Origin: Lachnospiraceae bacterium
GTDB taxonomy: Bacteria; Bacillota; Clostridia; Lachnospirales; Lachnospiraceae
DNA: 60,972 nucleotides
Reading direction: 5' to 3'
NCBI GenBank assembly: GCA_016288495.1
Contig: JAEEZH010000025.1
Coordinates: 1-60,972 of the forward strand
The translations under genes were made by a program, and so were the position numbers. The notes beneath the pieces are model-generated. The model did not search any database, was not told where the DNA came from, and saw only the letters and a program-made list of their open reading frames with translations. Positions 24,439 to 33,634 of this stretch are shown here, in pieces (position 1 is the first letter of the stretch; each line of letters begins with the position of its first letter).

Positions 24439-26517
24439 TTAATAATTAAACAATCCGGTTATGGCACTGGAGCTGTTCTGCAGCTTCGTTAAGGCAGTCT
24501 CCATCGCAGAGAATTGTTTGTAGTACTTATCCTCAATATCAGCCAGCTTCTTTTCATAATCGGAAAGAGCCGTCTTATATTTGGTATACTGGGTATTCAT
24601 AACCTTGTCATCGTAGAAGTTGCCATAGCTGCTGTTAAGGGAAGTCGAGGCCTTCTTTGACAAAGTGTTATACATGCTGTTGGTGAGCTTCGTGAAGAAT
24701 TCCTGAACTCCGTCGGGATCAGAAGCGATCATGGCTTTCAGCTTGTCCGCATTTCCGGAGGTCTCCGTATCATCGGGATCACCATCGATATGGTATACGC
24801 CCTTTTCGTTGGCACCCGACAGGAAATAGCTCATGGTCTCTATACCGAAGGAAGCGAGGGAGTATTGCTTTCCGTTGATCTCGTATGCTCCCTGCATGCC
24901 TCTCTTGAGAGTTTCGATCATGGAACCCAGGGACTCATCCCTGCGAAGCAGTGAATCCTTGATCTTTTTATCCCAGGCTTCTATTTCCTTTTCTGACACG
25001 GAAGACTTCTGCTCATCGGTGAGGATATCATAATCCGTAGCCTTATCGGCATTGTATTTTGATTCCATCTCCTTTATCAGATCATTATACTCTGTGATAA
25101 AGTTTTTGATGGTCTTGTAAATGCCGTCCGTATCCGTACCGGTGGTAAGCGTGATGGAATTATAATCCTCCGCCGTCAGCTGATCCGCTGTCTTTGTCCC
25201 GTCTGCCAGCGCAGCTCTGGCCTGATCGTTCAGTCCGGTGATACCGGTACAGTTGATGTTCAGACCGTTTATATCAAAGGTGTTTGAAGAACTCTCAAAG
25301 AAAGCTCCGTTGAGATATATCTGGGCATTCTGTCCGGTTATCCTGACAGGCGCATCCGAACCGGTAGCTGCCGAGAAACCGCCGTTTATGGCAGTCCGGG
25401 CGGTATTTACCTTTTCGTTCAGGAAGCTTAAGGTATCTGCCTCAAGTGCGGCTGTAGCCTCACCCACATTACCCTCGCTGTCAATGGATACGTAATTACC
25501 CGCTTCGTCTATCTTCGCCTGGTTGGCTGCTATATCCTCATCATATTTCGTGATAGACTCGTTATATTTGTCGATGTCCTCCTGAATCTTTGCCTTCTGC
25601 TCTTCCGTGAGGGAATCATCATCCAGCTGGGGTGTGAGCTCATCTATCTTTGCCTGGGCCTCCGCCTTTTTGTTGGCAAGATCATCCATGGCATCCTTGG
25701 CATTTACTATGGTCTCCTTATATGAGGATACTCTGGAAGCCAGCTCCTTCTCATATATACTGCGGGCAGCCTCATCGGCTATCTTGCCTTCCCCGTCGGT
25801 GGTGTTGAAATCATAGTTCGCCCACTTCTGATATTCGGCATATTCCGCACTGCCGGTGCTCACTCCGGCAAAAAGACCCAGCTTTGACAAAGCGTTCACT
25901 GCGTTCTGGCTGTCACCCATCAGCTGGAAATCGGCATCGGCACCGGAATTCTTTGCACTGACGAATATACGCTGGTTTGTAACGTCAAAATTGGCATTGA
26001 CACCCGCCTCTCCCAGATCATATACCAGGTCGGAGATCTTCGTGTTTCCATCGATCTTGATCTGCTTGGGCTGTCCGCCTTCGGAGCCCTTTACCGTGAT
26101 ACTGGTCGAACCGCCGGTATAACCCAGCTGCTCAAGAGTGGTGTTGCCGTCAGCCTTTGTCCCGTCGGTCTTTTTCAATACACCGCCGGTGAGATATCCG
26201 GCCTGGGCCTGCTGCTTTACAGCCAAAGTCTGCGTTCCCAGGACAGCCTTTGAAGAAGCTGTCACAGTAGCCTTTGAAGGATCCGAAGCCGTAGTCTTCT
26301 TAGTACTGTAGGAAGACGAAAATCTCAGGTTACTGAGAGCCTTTGAATAAAAATTCTTTATCTTTGTATTCATCGAACTCCAGGCATCCATCTTCCATGA
26401 ATACTTGGTCATGTCGTTGACTTTTTTCTGTTTTGTCCCGTTATAGGCACTCATCAGGTCTGTGATCATGGACTCAGTATCAAGACCGGATGCCATGCCT
26501 GTTAATCTTATTGACAT
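24439..26517 (-). CDS. fliD: Flagellar filament cap protein FliD (HAP2)
   Basis: A 692-residue FliD, the cap at the filament tip that folds incoming flagellin. The N-terminal domain (1-105) has MSIRLTGMASGLDTESMITD, and the C-terminal domain (about 380-690) ends with the FliD_C helices. An extra acidic coiled-coil of about 80 residues at about 262-345 (DELTPQLDDDSLTEEQKAKI) makes it longer than the usual 450-550 residues. The gene follows flaG by 26 bases and is driven by the same sigma-28-like promoter. The coil may be species-specific surface. Confidence 0.93.
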   Translation of the reverse strand: MSIRLTGMASGLDTESMITDLMSAYNGTKQKKVNDMTKYSWKMDAWSSMNTKIKNFYSKALSNLRFSSSYSTKKTTASDPSKATVTASSKAVLGTQTLAVKQQAQAGYLTGGVLKKTDGTKADGNTTLEQLGYTGGSTSITVKGSEGGQPKQIKIDGNTKISDLVYDLGEAGVNANFDVTNQRIFVSAKNSGADADFQLMGDSQNAVNALSKLGLFAGVSTGSAEYAEYQKWANYDFNTTDGEGKIADEAARSIYEKELASRVSSYKETIVNAKDAMDDLANKKAEAQAKIDELTPQLDDDSLTEEQKAKIQEDIDKYNESITKYDEDIAANQAKIDEAGNYVSIDSEGNVGEATAALEADTLSFLNEKVNTARTAINGGFSAATGSDAPVRITGQNAQIYLNGAFFESSSNTFDINGLNINCTGITGLNDQARAALADGTKTADQLTAEDYNSITLTTGTDTDGIYKTIKNFITEYNDLIKEMESKYNADKATDYDILTDEQKSSVSEKEIEAWDKKIKDSLLRRDESLGSMIETLKRGMQGAYEINGKQYSLASFGIETMSYFLSGANEKGVYHIDGDPDDTETSGNADKLKAMIASDPDGVQEFFTKLTNSMYNTLSKKASTSLNSSYGNFYDDKVMNTQYTKYKTALSDYEKKLADIEDKYYKQFSAMETALTKLQNSSSAITGLFNY

Positions 26518-26543
26518 ATTGGTATCCTTTCCGACCTAAAGGT

Positions 26544-26987
26544 CTATCTCTTCTCGTCAACGAGTATTCCCGCCATCTCCCAGACTTTGGCTATCATATC
26601 CAGAGTCTTGTCGGGGGGAAGCTCCTTGATCACCTTATCTGTGTCCTTATCCACAATCTTGATCGTTACCCTGTTAGTACCCTCATGAATGCCATACTTT
26701 GCAATGGAATTGTTCATCTTCTTATTCATGTCTTCCACTGCTTTTTTCAGCTTCTCGCTGTCCTTCTGAGTGTACTCGCTGCTCTGACCTCCACTTTGTT
26801 CACCGTCCTCAGCGGCCTCATGGGCTGCCTCTACTATACTCGTAGTGGGATCCGGTCTAACGGAAATGTCCTGCATGGTCTCTCCATCCGTGGTGACCTC
26901 GGCAGCAGGGCGCGTTACGGGCTGGGGAGCCTGTACCGTAGCCATTGTCTGATATGCAGACGTGCTGCTGATTCCTTCTATAGCCAT
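26544..26987 (-). CDS. flaG: FlaG family protein
   Basis: A 147-residue FlaG. The conserved FlaG domain is at the C-terminus (about 85-147), with IKIVDKDTDKVIKELPPDK and the final MAGILVDEKR. The N-terminus is disordered, rich in Thr, Ala and Pro. FlaG often lies beside fliD and affects filament length; in Campylobacter its loss gives long filaments. AAGGAGGTGATATAA gives a strong ribosome site. It is the first gene of the flaG-fliD-fliS operon; a near-consensus sigma-28 promoter is about 90 bases upstream. Confidence 0.9.
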   Translation of the reverse strand: MAIEGISSTSAYQTMATVQAPQPVTRPAAEVTTDGETMQDISVRPDPTTSIVEAAHEAAEDGEQSGGQSSEYTQKDSEKLKKAVEDMNKKMNNSIAKYGIHEGTNRVTIKIVDKDTDKVIKELPPDKTLDMIAKVWEMAGILVDEKR

Positions 26988-27076
26988 TTATATCACCTCC
27001 TTGTAATATGGCTGATCTCATACCCGTCCCTTTATGGCAGCGCACAAACGCGGACAAGTATATGTATCTTTATGTT

Positions 27077-27103
27077 TTATCGGACAAATTCACGTAAAGT
27101 TTA
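27077..27103 (-). promoter_or_regulatory. Sigma-28 (FliA/SigD) promoter of flaG operon
   Basis: On the minus strand TAAACTTT (27096-27103), an 11-base spacer and TCCGATAA (27077-27084). This differs at two bases from the consensus TAAAGTTT-N11-GCCGATAA. The transcript would start near 27070, leaving an 83-base leader. Confidence 0.85.
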
Positions 27104-27132
27104 ACACATTTGTGAAAAAAAGTCACAGAATT

Positions 27133-27162
27133 AACAAAAAAAGAGGCTCCCAGCCGGGAGCC
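27133..27162 (-). terminator. Rho-independent terminator after csrA
   Basis: GGCTCCC (27145-27151) pairs with GGGAGCC (27156-27162), loop AGCC, followed on the minus strand by TCTTTTTTTGTT. Confidence 0.9.
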
Positions 27163-27186
27163 CCGTAAAATATCCTCTTAAATTCA

Positions 27187-27402
27187 TCAGAAAAGATCGT
27201 TCAGCGCGGCCACATCCGAAACCGACATGGATTCTTTATTTGCCTCCTGGATCTGCTGATAGATCTCCTTACGGTAGATAGATACCTCCCTGGGGGCCTC
27301 GATACCTATCTTTATCTGATCGCCTCTTATATCGAGGATCTTTATCTCTATATTATTGTTAAGGATAAGCGCCTCATCCTTTTTTCTGGTAAGTGCAAGC
27401 AT
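27187..27402 (-). CDS. csrA: Carbon storage/translational regulator CsrA
   Basis: A 71-residue CsrA. It is an RNA-binding dimer that represses translation by covering GGA motifs in leaders; in Bacillus it holds flagellin mRNA until FliW frees it. The start is MLALTRKKDEALILNN, and the RNA-contact region has IEIKILDIRGDQIKIGIEAP and VSIYRKEIYQQIQ. GGGAGGTTAAT precedes the ATG. It follows fliW by 28 bases and ends in a terminator. Confidence 0.96.
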   Translation of the reverse strand: MLALTRKKDEALILNNNIEIKILDIRGDQIKIGIEAPREVSIYRKEIYQQIQEANKESMSVSDVAALNDLF

Positions 27403-27430
27403 ATTAACCTCCCATCGAGCGACAGATAAC

Positions 27431-27904
27431 CTATTCGGCAGCTGCGGCGCTCTCTTCCTTTAATTTTTTCAGCGTCTCGTAAATAGGATATTTGATCTTG
27501 TAATCCTCGCTCTCAAGAATGATCTGGCAGCCCTTGCGGTTTGCGGAATTGATGATTATGGGTGCCTTGAGATTCACTGTCATATCCTCTATCTTGCCCT
27601 TAGGGATGGTCATGGTCACCAGGACCATCATCTCATCCGCATTCAGATCTCCGATAGGCTTTAATGCTTCGTCATCCACCTCGGGATTATATGCACTGCA
27701 GACTACCAGCGGATCTATGACAGGAAGCGCAAATGCCGGCTCATCCAAAGATAAAAACCATGCCACGCTGGCATTCTCTCTCTCACTGTTATATACGATG
27801 GCAAATTTGTTGAGATCGGGGAATCCTATTATTCCGTTGTCCATCTCGATGATCTTGTCATCTGCTATATCGATTTCCCCGAATACTTTTGTGTTAACCT
27901 TCAT
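27431..27904 (-). CDS. fliW: Flagellar assembly factor FliW
   Basis: A 157-residue FliW, a beta-barrel protein that binds CsrA allosterically and also binds flagellin, so flagellin build-up releases CsrA and stops flagellin translation. Marks are the first MKVNTKVFGEIDIADDKII, then ENGIIGFPDL-like DNGIIGFPDLNKF, WFLSLDEPAFALPVIDP, and MTVNLKAPIIINSANRKGCQ. The AAGGGGAAGGTACA ribosome site is clear. It lies upstream of csrA, as in most Firmicutes. The last 20 residues are a lysine/alanine helix (KKLKEESAAAAE). Confidence 0.95.
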   Translation of the reverse strand: MKVNTKVFGEIDIADDKIIEMDNGIIGFPDLNKFAIVYNSERENASVAWFLSLDEPAFALPVIDPLVVCSAYNPEVDDEALKPIGDLNADEMMVLVTMTIPKGKIEDMTVNLKAPIIINSANRKGCQIILESEDYKIKYPIYETLKKLKEESAAAAE

Positions 27905-27982
27905 TGTACCTTCCCCTTTCTTTGTTCGATTTAAGATAATACCACCTATGATTATAACATCATTTCACCGATGCGTAAACCA

Positions 27983-29557
27983 TCAGATATAATTGAGAAG
28001 GTTCTGCTGACTGATCTTTCCGGTGGCCATCAAAGCCGCGTTGTAATTGAGCTCAGCTTCAGATACATCGATGGCTATATCCGTCAGCTCCACATTTTCA
28101 TTCTTATCGGCCAGATCCTTAGCGGTAGTCTTGAGATCCATGAGGCGGTTCTTTACCAGCTCCATTCTCTCTATCCTGGTACCTATGGTGGTTCCTGTCA
28201 GAGTCGCCTTCTCGATATATGAAGAGAAGGTGGTCAGTCCGTGTTCAAACATGCGCTGAAGCTTGTCATCCACCAAATCCTTTTCTTTTTTGGCTGCATC
28301 CAGGGAAGTCTTTATACTGTCCTTCTGTGCATCCGTCAACGCGGGATCTGCCAGCATGGACTCCAGACGGGTAACCTTGGCTTCCGCATTATTGCAATCA
28401 TCGATAGCCGTGGTGATCTCGTCTATATCCCTGCCTATTCCGTGCACATACACCTCGGAGGCGTAGGTGTTTATCTGCATCTGCTGGTTTGAGCTGATAT
28501 CGTAGCATATGGCCTGGTCATGAGAATCAAAGACCACAGTACCCGCATCCGTAGTCTGGACACAGTCAAAATAATGCTCAGGTCTCAGATCGCCGGCCTT
28601 GAAACTGCTCTTGTTGTAAACAAACTCCAGCTTATCCGTCTCGTCGAGAGCGGCTATCTGCTCTGCTATGTTTTTGCCAAGGATCAGCTCTCCGGTCTCA
28701 GGTATGAAATTCACATCATTATCGCCGGGATTGTATACATCGTCCAGATATTCATTGTAGTTCGTATAAGTTGATGCATCCTTCGTCTGATAATTCGGTG
28801 AAGGCGAAAGAGTGATGGGCTTCTTCTTATATGGATCATCGGGATCATAACCGGCCTCACCCTTTTTATAATAGTTGTACACCTGCAGCTCCAGATCACC
28901 GGCAGCCATCGCATCCAGATCATCATATGCCAGACGGATCCTGAACACACTGTTCGAATCCACAGTCTGCATAGCCGTCGAAGTATTTGCCGCATCCACA
29001 ACTGCATCATTGGACAGCTTACCGGAAATATGGGTGACCTTGTCCATATCAGCCTTGGAAAAAGTCTCGGTGATATCCGTGTATTTGAAGGTCCCGCCCG
29101 TCAGATCCTCATCCTTTACTATCAGATCCGTGCTCGTCCTGTAACCTGTGAAAAGAGAACGGCCCGCATAATCCGCATTACCGTCATCATAGATCTGCTT
29201 TGCCAGATCCTTAAGCTCGGCAAGGATGGCATTTCTGGATTCCACCGTATTTGTGCCCGTGGCTCCCGTGGTGAACTGTGCCTTCATGGATGTGAGTATG
29301 CCCTTTGTACTCTCCACCGCATCCTGGGTGGCCTGCAGCCAGGCTCCCGCATCATTGGTGTTCCTGTCATAGAACTGGGTGATCTCCGTCAGGTTCGAAC
29401 GCAGCTTCAGCGCTCTTATGGCAGTCACGGGATCATCGGAAGGTCTGGTTATCTTTTTGCCCGAAGCCAGCTGGGTGTTTAACTTATCCAGATAACCCTT
29501 ATTGGAATTGATGTTCCTCAGGGTGTTGTTATTCATCATTTTATTGGTAATTCTCAT
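27983..29557 (-). CDS. flgL: Flagellar hook-filament junction protein FlgL (HAP3)
   Basis: A 524-residue FlgL, the last junction protein between the hook and the filament. The N-terminal D0 helix is MRITNKMMNNNTLRNINSNK with KKITRPSDDPVTAIRALKL, and the C-terminus has DVSEAELNYNAALMATGKI then QQNLLNYI, the normal flagellin-like ends. The centre is extended by about 200 residues (with YNYYKKGEAGYDPDDPYK), larger than the 300-residue form of Salmonella. It lies between flgK and fliW in the flgM operon. Confidence 0.93.
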   Translation of the reverse strand: MRITNKMMNNNTLRNINSNKGYLDKLNTQLASGKKITRPSDDPVTAIRALKLRSNLTEITQFYDRNTNDAGAWLQATQDAVESTKGILTSMKAQFTTGATGTNTVESRNAILAELKDLAKQIYDDGNADYAGRSLFTGYRTSTDLIVKDEDLTGGTFKYTDITETFSKADMDKVTHISGKLSNDAVVDAANTSTAMQTVDSNSVFRIRLAYDDLDAMAAGDLELQVYNYYKKGEAGYDPDDPYKKKPITLSPSPNYQTKDASTYTNYNEYLDDVYNPGDNDVNFIPETGELILGKNIAEQIAALDETDKLEFVYNKSSFKAGDLRPEHYFDCVQTTDAGTVVFDSHDQAICYDISSNQQMQINTYASEVYVHGIGRDIDEITTAIDDCNNAEAKVTRLESMLADPALTDAQKDSIKTSLDAAKKEKDLVDDKLQRMFEHGLTTFSSYIEKATLTGTTIGTRIERMELVKNRLMDLKTTAKDLADKNENVELTDIAIDVSEAELNYNAALMATGKISQQNLLNYI

Positions 29558-29581
29558 GCTTTACCTCCTAACGGATCCTGT

Positions 29582-29615
29582 TGTCATTCTGAGGGCTTTA
29601 GCCCGAAGAATCTTT
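29582..29615. repeat. Palindromic intergenic repeat, copy 6
   Basis: TGTCATTCTGAGGGCTTTAG then CCCGAAGAATCTTTTA. The inner GGGCTTTAGCCC forms its own hairpin. It abuts the stop codon of the flgK gene ending at 29615. Confidence 0.75.
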
Positions 29616-31618
29616 TATACTCCCGTCTGTGTGATGAGTCTGTCATATATCTCGGTCATCACCTGGATCATCTTTGCGGAGAGATTATACGCATTCTGAT
29701 ACTTCACCAGGTTCAAGGCTTCCTCATCATTGTCCACGCCGGAAACCGACAATCTCTGGTTATCCACAGTGTCCCTGATATTTGTATAATTCTTCTGGAA
29801 GGAATTGGCTGAACCCGCATTCAGCGCTATATCTCCCAGCACACAGTTCAGAAATTCCGACGAGGTACAGCCTCTGAAGAAATTCTTCTGTCCCTTAAGC
29901 GCTTCCATCTCTTCCACCAGATCGGAAGATGACAGGTTCAGATCACCCTGTGTGGTGGTGGTGGCCATCCTGGACACATCGCTTAAAATATAATCGTTTA
30001 CCGCAAAATTAGCTGCTGTCAACTGATAATAGGAATTGGAATAGCTGCTTCTCTTCTGAACCGACAGGGAAGTCTCATCATCCGCGGTATCCGGATAATC
30101 ATATTCATCGGCAAAATTATAAATATCGCCGTCAGTCGCGCCCTGCAGATCCTTTGCCACAAAAAACGCAACCGGATCTTTATCTGACGCCGCATTTCCC
30201 GCCAGGGGATCTCCGTTCAGATCCTCGCCATTTTGCTCTATAGTGTTAAAGCTCTTTGCAAAAAGCCGGATCCACTCATTCATCTGCTCCTGATAATAAG
30301 GAATGCCCTGATATTTTACTTCCGTACCCACATTTGCCTCAGGATCCTTTCCCGTCGCCTTTATCTTGTCTATCAGGTCATACAGTCCGTCGAGAGTCCT
30401 CTTGGAACCGTTATAATCCATATACTGCTTTTCATCCTCTGTCATATGAAAGGTATATACCAGGGAATCTCCCACCTGTTCCACATCCCAGCTGTCATAA
30501 CTGTATTCCGTAACTCCCACCGTCAGAAGTCCTGTGGGATTAAGTGTACATTTGGCGGGATCCTGAAGATATTCGTCCGTTACCTTGGTCTTTATGGTGA
30601 CAGTACCCTCTGCCCTGTCATAAGAATCCACGGTCCCGTTGAAATACTCGCCGTTGTTGCCGTCCCTTATCTGTAAAAGTCCTTTAAGCTCACCGCTGTA
30701 TCTGGCATTAACGGGATAATACGTACTGCCTGTATCCTTCCAGTAAATGTCATACAATCCGTCGGCATCCGACTGGTTTACCTTGTTCCAGTTTTCCCTG
30801 GACTTAAGATCCAACGTCCTGTAATTATACCCCTCCACCAGAGTCTGGTTTCCGGATATGACTACGGTATATTTGTATGCACCGGAAAAATCTCCCGTGG
30901 GCTTCCCATCGGCGTCCAGCACATCGCTGGTGTAGATGGGATCTTCTATAACAGATACATCCACATATTTTGAAAGCTCGTCCACCAGCTGGTTTCTCTG
31001 ATCCCTCAGCTCATTGGCGGTAGTTCCCTTAAGCTCGATGATATTTATCTGGTGATTGATATTGGCGATCTTTTCACCCAGGGAATTGATCTGTTCAACG
31101 ACTGTTTTTATCTGGTCATTTGCGTCGGTCTGAAGCTTTGTCAGATTCTCCGATGCCGAATTAAAATATTCGCACAGCGCCTTTGCCTGGGATATAAAAG
31201 CCGTCCTCACCGAAGTATCCGAAGGATTGTTCTGAAGATCCTCTATCCCTTTGTAAAATCTGTCATACAAAGTGGAAAAGCCCATAACGGTCTCACCGTC
31301 ATCGTTAAAATAATTTTCGATCTGGGCGTTATACTCCGATTTGATATCATATTCCCCAAGAGAAGTGGATGCATTTCTATATTTTATATCATAATATTCA
31401 TTTCTGATCTGATCTATGGACGTGACCGTGGTGCCGGCTCCGGCCATACCGTAAGAGGTATAGGTACGCAGAGCCTGAGCCGCCGTCTGGTTCGTCACCT
31501 GACGCGAATAACCCTTGGTCTCCACATTGGAGATATTGTTACCGGTTGTATTAAGAGCTGCCTGATATGCAGTCAGGCCGCTGTATCCGATCTGCAGTCC
31601 GAAAAATTGTGAAGGCAT
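29615..31618 (-). CDS. flgK: Flagellar hook-associated protein FlgK (HAP1), copy A
   Basis: A 667-residue FlgK. The N-terminus is a flg_bb_rod helix (GLQIGYSGLTAYQAALNTTG then NISNVETKGYSRQ), and the C-terminus is the flagellar basal body domain (DEEALNLVKYQNAYNLSAKM). It sits at the hook-filament junction with FlgL. The middle (about 200-530) is a long variable D2/D3 region. It is preceded by a second flgK (31748) read the same way, which is unusual. The two are only weakly alike outside their ends. Confidence 0.9.
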   Translation of the reverse strand: MPSQFFGLQIGYSGLTAYQAALNTTGNNISNVETKGYSRQVTNQTAAQALRTYTSYGMAGAGTTVTSIDQIRNEYYDIKYRNASTSLGEYDIKSEYNAQIENYFNDDGETVMGFSTLYDRFYKGIEDLQNNPSDTSVRTAFISQAKALCEYFNSASENLTKLQTDANDQIKTVVEQINSLGEKIANINHQINIIELKGTTANELRDQRNQLVDELSKYVDVSVIEDPIYTSDVLDADGKPTGDFSGAYKYTVVISGNQTLVEGYNYRTLDLKSRENWNKVNQSDADGLYDIYWKDTGSTYYPVNARYSGELKGLLQIRDGNNGEYFNGTVDSYDRAEGTVTIKTKVTDEYLQDPAKCTLNPTGLLTVGVTEYSYDSWDVEQVGDSLVYTFHMTEDEKQYMDYNGSKRTLDGLYDLIDKIKATGKDPEANVGTEVKYQGIPYYQEQMNEWIRLFAKSFNTIEQNGEDLNGDPLAGNAASDKDPVAFFVAKDLQGATDGDIYNFADEYDYPDTADDETSLSVQKRSSYSNSYYQLTAANFAVNDYILSDVSRMATTTTQGDLNLSSSDLVEEMEALKGQKNFFRGCTSSEFLNCVLGDIALNAGSANSFQKNYTNIRDTVDNQRLSVSGVDNDEEALNLVKYQNAYNLSAKMIQVMTEIYDRLITQTGV

Positions 31619-31637
31619 GCTATCCCTCCTTATCTTT

Positions 31638-31742
31638 AAGATCCTTCGCTAATGTCCTAAGGAATCCACCACTTCGTGATACCCCCTTAGGACGAAATTC
31701 GCTCAGGATGACATATGCGTTTTTGCTCCGCTCAAGATGACC
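31638..31742. repeat. Palindromic intergenic repeat, copy 7 (full element)
   Basis: Starts AAGATCCTTCGCTAATGTCC and ends CGCTCAGGATGACA at about 31713. Inside, GTCCTAAGG at 31654-31662 pairs with CCTTAGGAC at 31685-31693. A further partial unit (GCTCCGCTCAAGATGACC) extends to 31742. Copies 2 and 5 look like right and left halves of this form. Confidence 0.8.
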
Positions 31743-31747
31743 GGAAA

Positions 31748-33571
31748 TTATGATCCGAGTGTATTGATCAGGTGACTGAGCAGTTCATTTACCGCATTTA
31801 TGTACCGGCTGGATGCATTATATGCATTCTGGTACATGATCATGTTGTTAAGTTCCTCGTTGTCCGATACGCCCAGCACCTGCTGTCTGGCATCCTCTAT
31901 TACTTCCACGGTCATGTTCTGTGCCTGGGATGTCACATTATAAGCGTAACCGATGCTTCCCGCTTCACCCACCAGATTTTTATAATAATCCATATAATTC
32001 GCCGAGGTGTTCACATTGGGATTGAGAGTGTCAAAATCATCTGCAAATAAGGCCACCAGCTGATCTGCCATCTCACGGTTCTCATTGTTATCCGCCGTCA
32101 TGAAGCCCTTTGTGTAGGTAACGGTACCCGCATCGGGATCTATCACTCTGGCTCCGAGCTGGTTATATTCCTGAAGGAGCAGCGGATTGATCTTAAGATT
32201 GGAAGTGGTATACCAGCTTTCCTTTGCGCCCATCTTCCACTTTGCATAATCCTTATCCGTCCCGGCTTCGCCGTCTCCGTCCACATCGCTGCCGTCAAAT
32301 TCGTCCTCTACATCAGCGGGAAGATCCAGAGTCTTATGTTCGTCCAGCGTACCCTGTCTCAAAAACACACTGACGCCGGCCTGATATTTGTTTCCCGTCA
32401 CCGTCGACTCCAACACGGGATTCAACAGTTCATTTATCGAACTGGTGATACCATGTATGAGCTTGTCGAATTCCGCCATGGTATTCTGGATAAGGGACTT
32501 GTTTACGGTCTTGTTGTACTTGATAACATCCTCGTCATAAGCCGCTACCGCCTGATTGTATTCTGTCTCAGACGCTGCTGTAAGCCAGTTCCCATCCTTA
32601 TCCTGATAATCCGATATATCGGGTTTCTCCGGAATATCCACATAATAGCCCCGGTCATTTCCTCTGGCCAGGAGTATGGCTCTCAGGCTTCCCACATCGG
32701 TATTGGCCGCCGAATCAACCTCCCTCGTCAGATCAAATACGGGAACCTTATCTCCGTTCATGTCCGTATCCCGCATCCATACCACATCATAAAATCCCGT
32801 GGTAAAATCTTCCTGGGCTTCCAGTTCGCTTACATATTTCGGTGTTACGAAATCTTTGTGCTCAAACTGGACTATCACGGAACCGTCCCAGTTTTCCTCA
32901 ACCGTGACATATCCGTAAGCGGACAGCTCATCCAGCAGCTGGTTACGGGCATCCCTCAGATCGTTGGCCTTTTCCTGGCCGCCGGTCTCCACTGCCTTTA
33001 TTTTTCTGTTAAGCTCGAGGATTTTGTTACCGTAATCATTGATGATGTCTACGGTATCTTTGACCTTTTCGTTCAGAATATCCTGATATGATGCCAGACC
33101 GTTATATACAGCCTGTGCCTGTTCAAGAAAAGTGGCGCAGGTACTTACGAAGAGGCCCTGATTAGTGGAATTGGCGGGATCCTTCTGAAGCTCCTCGGCC
33201 GCGATCCAGAGATCTGAAAGAGCACTCTGGAATGCCACGCCTTCCATTTCCCCGAAAAGCGTATCCAGCTCAACTGCCGCCTGATATCCTTCTTCGTAAT
33301 ATGCAGCCCTGCCGTTTTCCACGCGATATGTGCGGTCCAGGAAGTAATCCCTCACCTGACGTACCTGTGCGTACGAAACGCCCAGACCTGTCTGCGATTT
33401 AGAGATATAGGACTCACCTACGTTGAGATATGTCCTGTCTGCCTGAACCACCTGCTGACGCGTATATCCCGTGGTATCTATATTTGAAAGGTTGTGGGTC
33501 ACGGTATGAAGGGCATTCTGACTGGTCTGAAGCCCCGACTGACCTATATATAAACTGCCCATTAATGACAT
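31748..33571 (-). CDS. flgK: Flagellar hook-associated protein FlgK, copy B
   Basis: A 607-residue FlgK homologue directly upstream of the other flgK. It starts MSLMGSLYIGQSGLQTSQNA and continues LHTVTHNLSNIDTTGYTRQQ, and it ends with NNMIMYQNAYNASSRYINAV, the normal FlgK_C. The middle is a distinct acidic region, with EFDGSDVDGDGEAGTDKDYA near residue 430 that looks like a calcium-binding loop. Copy A and copy B may form two rings, or one may serve a different flagellin. Which one is the true HAP1 cannot be told. It is preceded by flgN. Confidence 0.9.
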   Translation of the reverse strand: MSLMGSLYIGQSGLQTSQNALHTVTHNLSNIDTTGYTRQQVVQADRTYLNVGESYISKSQTGLGVSYAQVRQVRDYFLDRTYRVENGRAAYYEEGYQAAVELDTLFGEMEGVAFQSALSDLWIAAEELQKDPANSTNQGLFVSTCATFLEQAQAVYNGLASYQDILNEKVKDTVDIINDYGNKILELNRKIKAVETGGQEKANDLRDARNQLLDELSAYGYVTVEENWDGSVIVQFEHKDFVTPKYVSELEAQEDFTTGFYDVVWMRDTDMNGDKVPVFDLTREVDSAANTDVGSLRAILLARGNDRGYYVDIPEKPDISDYQDKDGNWLTAASETEYNQAVAAYDEDVIKYNKTVNKSLIQNTMAEFDKLIHGITSSINELLNPVLESTVTGNKYQAGVSVFLRQGTLDEHKTLDLPADVEDEFDGSDVDGDGEAGTDKDYAKWKMGAKESWYTTSNLKINPLLLQEYNQLGARVIDPDAGTVTYTKGFMTADNNENREMADQLVALFADDFDTLNPNVNTSANYMDYYKNLVGEAGSIGYAYNVTSQAQNMTVEVIEDARQQVLGVSDNEELNNMIMYQNAYNASSRYINAVNELLSHLINTLGS

Positions 33572-33634
33572 AGGACATTCCTCCCTTTATCAATCCGGCG
33601 CCCCTCATATCCATCCGGCGACAGGTTTACTTCA

